A stretch of 50,275 nt of DNA, taken from NCBI GenBank assembly GCA_946497955.1, contig CAMMMH010000009.1, positions 1-50,275 on the forward strand. The letters are read 5' to 3'. The translations under genes and the position numbers were made by a program. The notes below the pieces were generated by a model that was not told the DNA's origin, searched no databases, and saw nothing but the letters and a program-made list of their open reading frames with translations. This stretch comes from an uncultured Mycoplasmatota bacterium (GTDB lineage Bacteria; Bacillota_I; Bacilli_A; RF39; UBA660). Shown piece after piece: positions 48,672-50,275 of this stretch; position 1 is the stretch's first letter; each line of letters opens with the position of its first letter.

Positions 48672-49247
48672 ATGAAAAATATTGCAATATTTGGAAGTTC
48701 TAGGTCAGGCAAATCTACTCTATCAAAAATGATATGTAAAAAATATCCCCAATATCATATTATTATTGGAGATGATATTAGACATGCTTTTCAAGTAGTT
48801 CTACCTAATAATCATATTAGTAATAAAGGTGGAAGTGGCATGAAAGATGACTTTCCTAATTTTCTTGCCTGTCTTTTTTATAAAAGTATAAAGAGAAATA
48901 AAGGTGTTTTTAACTATATTATAGATACTTGTAATATAACTCCACAGAAAGCTAAAGAACTTTTTGATAGAGATGATACTATATTACTATTTTTAGGAAC
49001 TCCTAAACAAACCATAAAACAACATTTTGACGAAGTAAGAAAATATGAAACAGATAGTGACTGGACTAGTAGAAGAACAGATGAAGAAATAATAGAGCAT
49101 TCTAAACATTCAATAGAAAAAAGTATAGAACAAGAAAAAGAATGTAAAAAATTAGGTATTTGGTATGTTGATACGTCATTTAATAGAAATGAAGTATTAA
49201 ATGAAACTCTTAAAAAACTAGATAAAATTATTTTAGAAGATAATTAA
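48672..49247 (+). CDS. P-loop kinase-like protein
   Basis: NIAIFGSSRSGKSTLSKMI Walker A; SD GGAGGGAG. Confidence 0.75.
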   Translation: MKNIAIFGSSRSGKSTLSKMICKKYPQYHIIIGDDIRHAFQVVLPNNHISNKGGSGMKDDFPNFLACLFYKSIKRNKGVFNYIIDTCNITPQKAKELFDRDDTILLFLGTPKQTIKQHFDEVRKYETDSDWTSRRTDEEIIEHSKHSIEKSIEQEKECKKLGIWYVDTSFNRNEVLNETLKKLDKIILEDN

Positions 49248-50269
49248 TTATTTTCCTTTATTAACTTTTTTATTCTTTCTACATTTTTAGGATTATCTTC
49301 TAAATTATTCATTAATACTAAAAACTCTTCTTTAGAAAGTATAGATTTAGATAAATCAATTAAATCATCTGATGAATTTACATCTGAAAAAGGACATATA
49401 ATAGAATTAAATATTGCTACTACCAGATTTCGATTCTCTTCTGTAACTATTAATCTTATAACTTCTTTATAGTTTTCTTTTGCTAAAACATCTTTATTTG
49501 TTGCTACATAATACCCATATTTAGTTTGATATAATTCATTTGCATTCGTTATTAAACTTATGATGTCTATATAATCTTTTTTTTCTAGCACATCCTCATT
49601 TATTGCTACTGAAGAACCATTTGATGCTTGATATAATTTTTTCGCATTTATTATTAAACTTATAATTTCTCTATAATCTTCTTTTGCTAAAACATTTTTG
49701 TTTATTGCTACTTCGTATCCATATAGTGCATGATAATCCTCTTTTGTACTTGTTATTAAACTTATGATGTCTATATAATCTTCTTTTGCTAAGACATTTT
49801 TATTTATCGCTACTTCGTACCCGTATAAGGCATGATATGATTCATTTGCATTCGTTATTAGGCTTATAATTTCTCTATAATCTTCTTTTACTAGTACATC
49901 TTCATTTGTTGCTACCAAAGAGCCATATTCAGCTTGATATGGTCCTTTTGAAGTTATTATTAAACTTATGATGTCTTTATAACCCTCTTTTGCTAAAACT
50001 TTTTTATTTGTTGCCACTAAAGAACCATACAATGCCTGATACTCTTCTTTTGCAGTTGTTATCAAACTTATAATTTCTCTATAATCTTCTTTTGCTAAAA
50101 TATCTTTATTTGTTGCAACACAATATCCATATTTAGCTTGATAAGAACCTACTGCATTTGTTATTAAGTTTATAATTTCTTCACAATCTTCTTTTGCTAA
50201 AATATCTTTATTTGTTGCCGCTAAAGAACCATACAATGCCTGATACTCTTCTTTTGCAGTTGTTATCAA
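49244..50269 (-). CDS. Tandem ~34-aa repeat protein (partial, continues past the right edge)
   Basis: About 8 repeats of YQALYGSxxATNKDxLAKEDYxxIISLIxxAxxx, plus a non-repeat C-terminus. Confidence 0.7.
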   Translation of the reverse strand: MITTAKEEYQALYGSLAATNKDILAKEDCEEIINLITNAVGSYQAKYGYCVATNKDILAKEDYREIISLITTAKEEYQALYGSLVATNKKVLAKEGYKDIISLIITSKGPYQAEYGSLVATNEDVLVKEDYREIISLITNANESYHALYGYEVAINKNVLAKEDYIDIISLITSTKEDYHALYGYEVAINKNVLAKEDYREIISLIINAKKLYQASNGSSVAINEDVLEKKDYIDIISLITNANELYQTKYGYYVATNKDVLAKENYKEVIRLIVTEENRNLVVAIFNSIICPFSDVNSSDDLIDLSKSILSKEEFLVLMNNLEDNPKNVERIKKLIKENN

Positions 50270-50275
50270 ACTTAT
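49480..50275. repeat. ~102-bp tandem coding repeat array
   Basis: Period of about 102 bp; near-identical units at ~50018-50072 and 50221-50275. Confidence 0.85.

Overview
AT-rich (Bacillota-like) chromosomal window, mostly minus-strand genes. The left ~16 kb is largely core-like: a PepC-family protein, GltX, tRNA-Gln(CTG), a tkt-sirA-yneF block, tRNA-Thr(GGT), a cysteine synthase-like gene, and a sortase B with its likely substrate. At ~17.7 kb a 3' half of tRNA-Arg(CCG) abuts a small integrative element. That element carries a tyrosine integrase, an excisionase-like HTH, a MazF/PemK toxin flanked by two small overlapping ORFs, a candidate structured ncRNA, and a sigma-like regulator. To the right lie hypothetical genes, GNATs, an MFS transporter, four tandem ABC half-exporters, several HAD nucleotidases, a HAD-nucleoside hydrolase fusion, and a 34-aa-repeat protein running off the window edge. 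Most notable observations: (1) a ~400-nt leader upstream of the element's sigma-like gene with chained mini-ORFs, two terminators, a 17-bp inverted repeat and an SD-sequestering hairpin, which looks like a multi-layer ribosome-sensing attenuator; (2) an unannotated type I toxin-antitoxin-like locus beside tRNA-Gln; (3) a PepC homologue whose catalytic Cys is Ser; (4) an ABC pair with complementary NBD degeneration; (5) a structured, pseudoknot-capable ncRNA candidate in the element. All calls come from reading the sequence; no database search was run.
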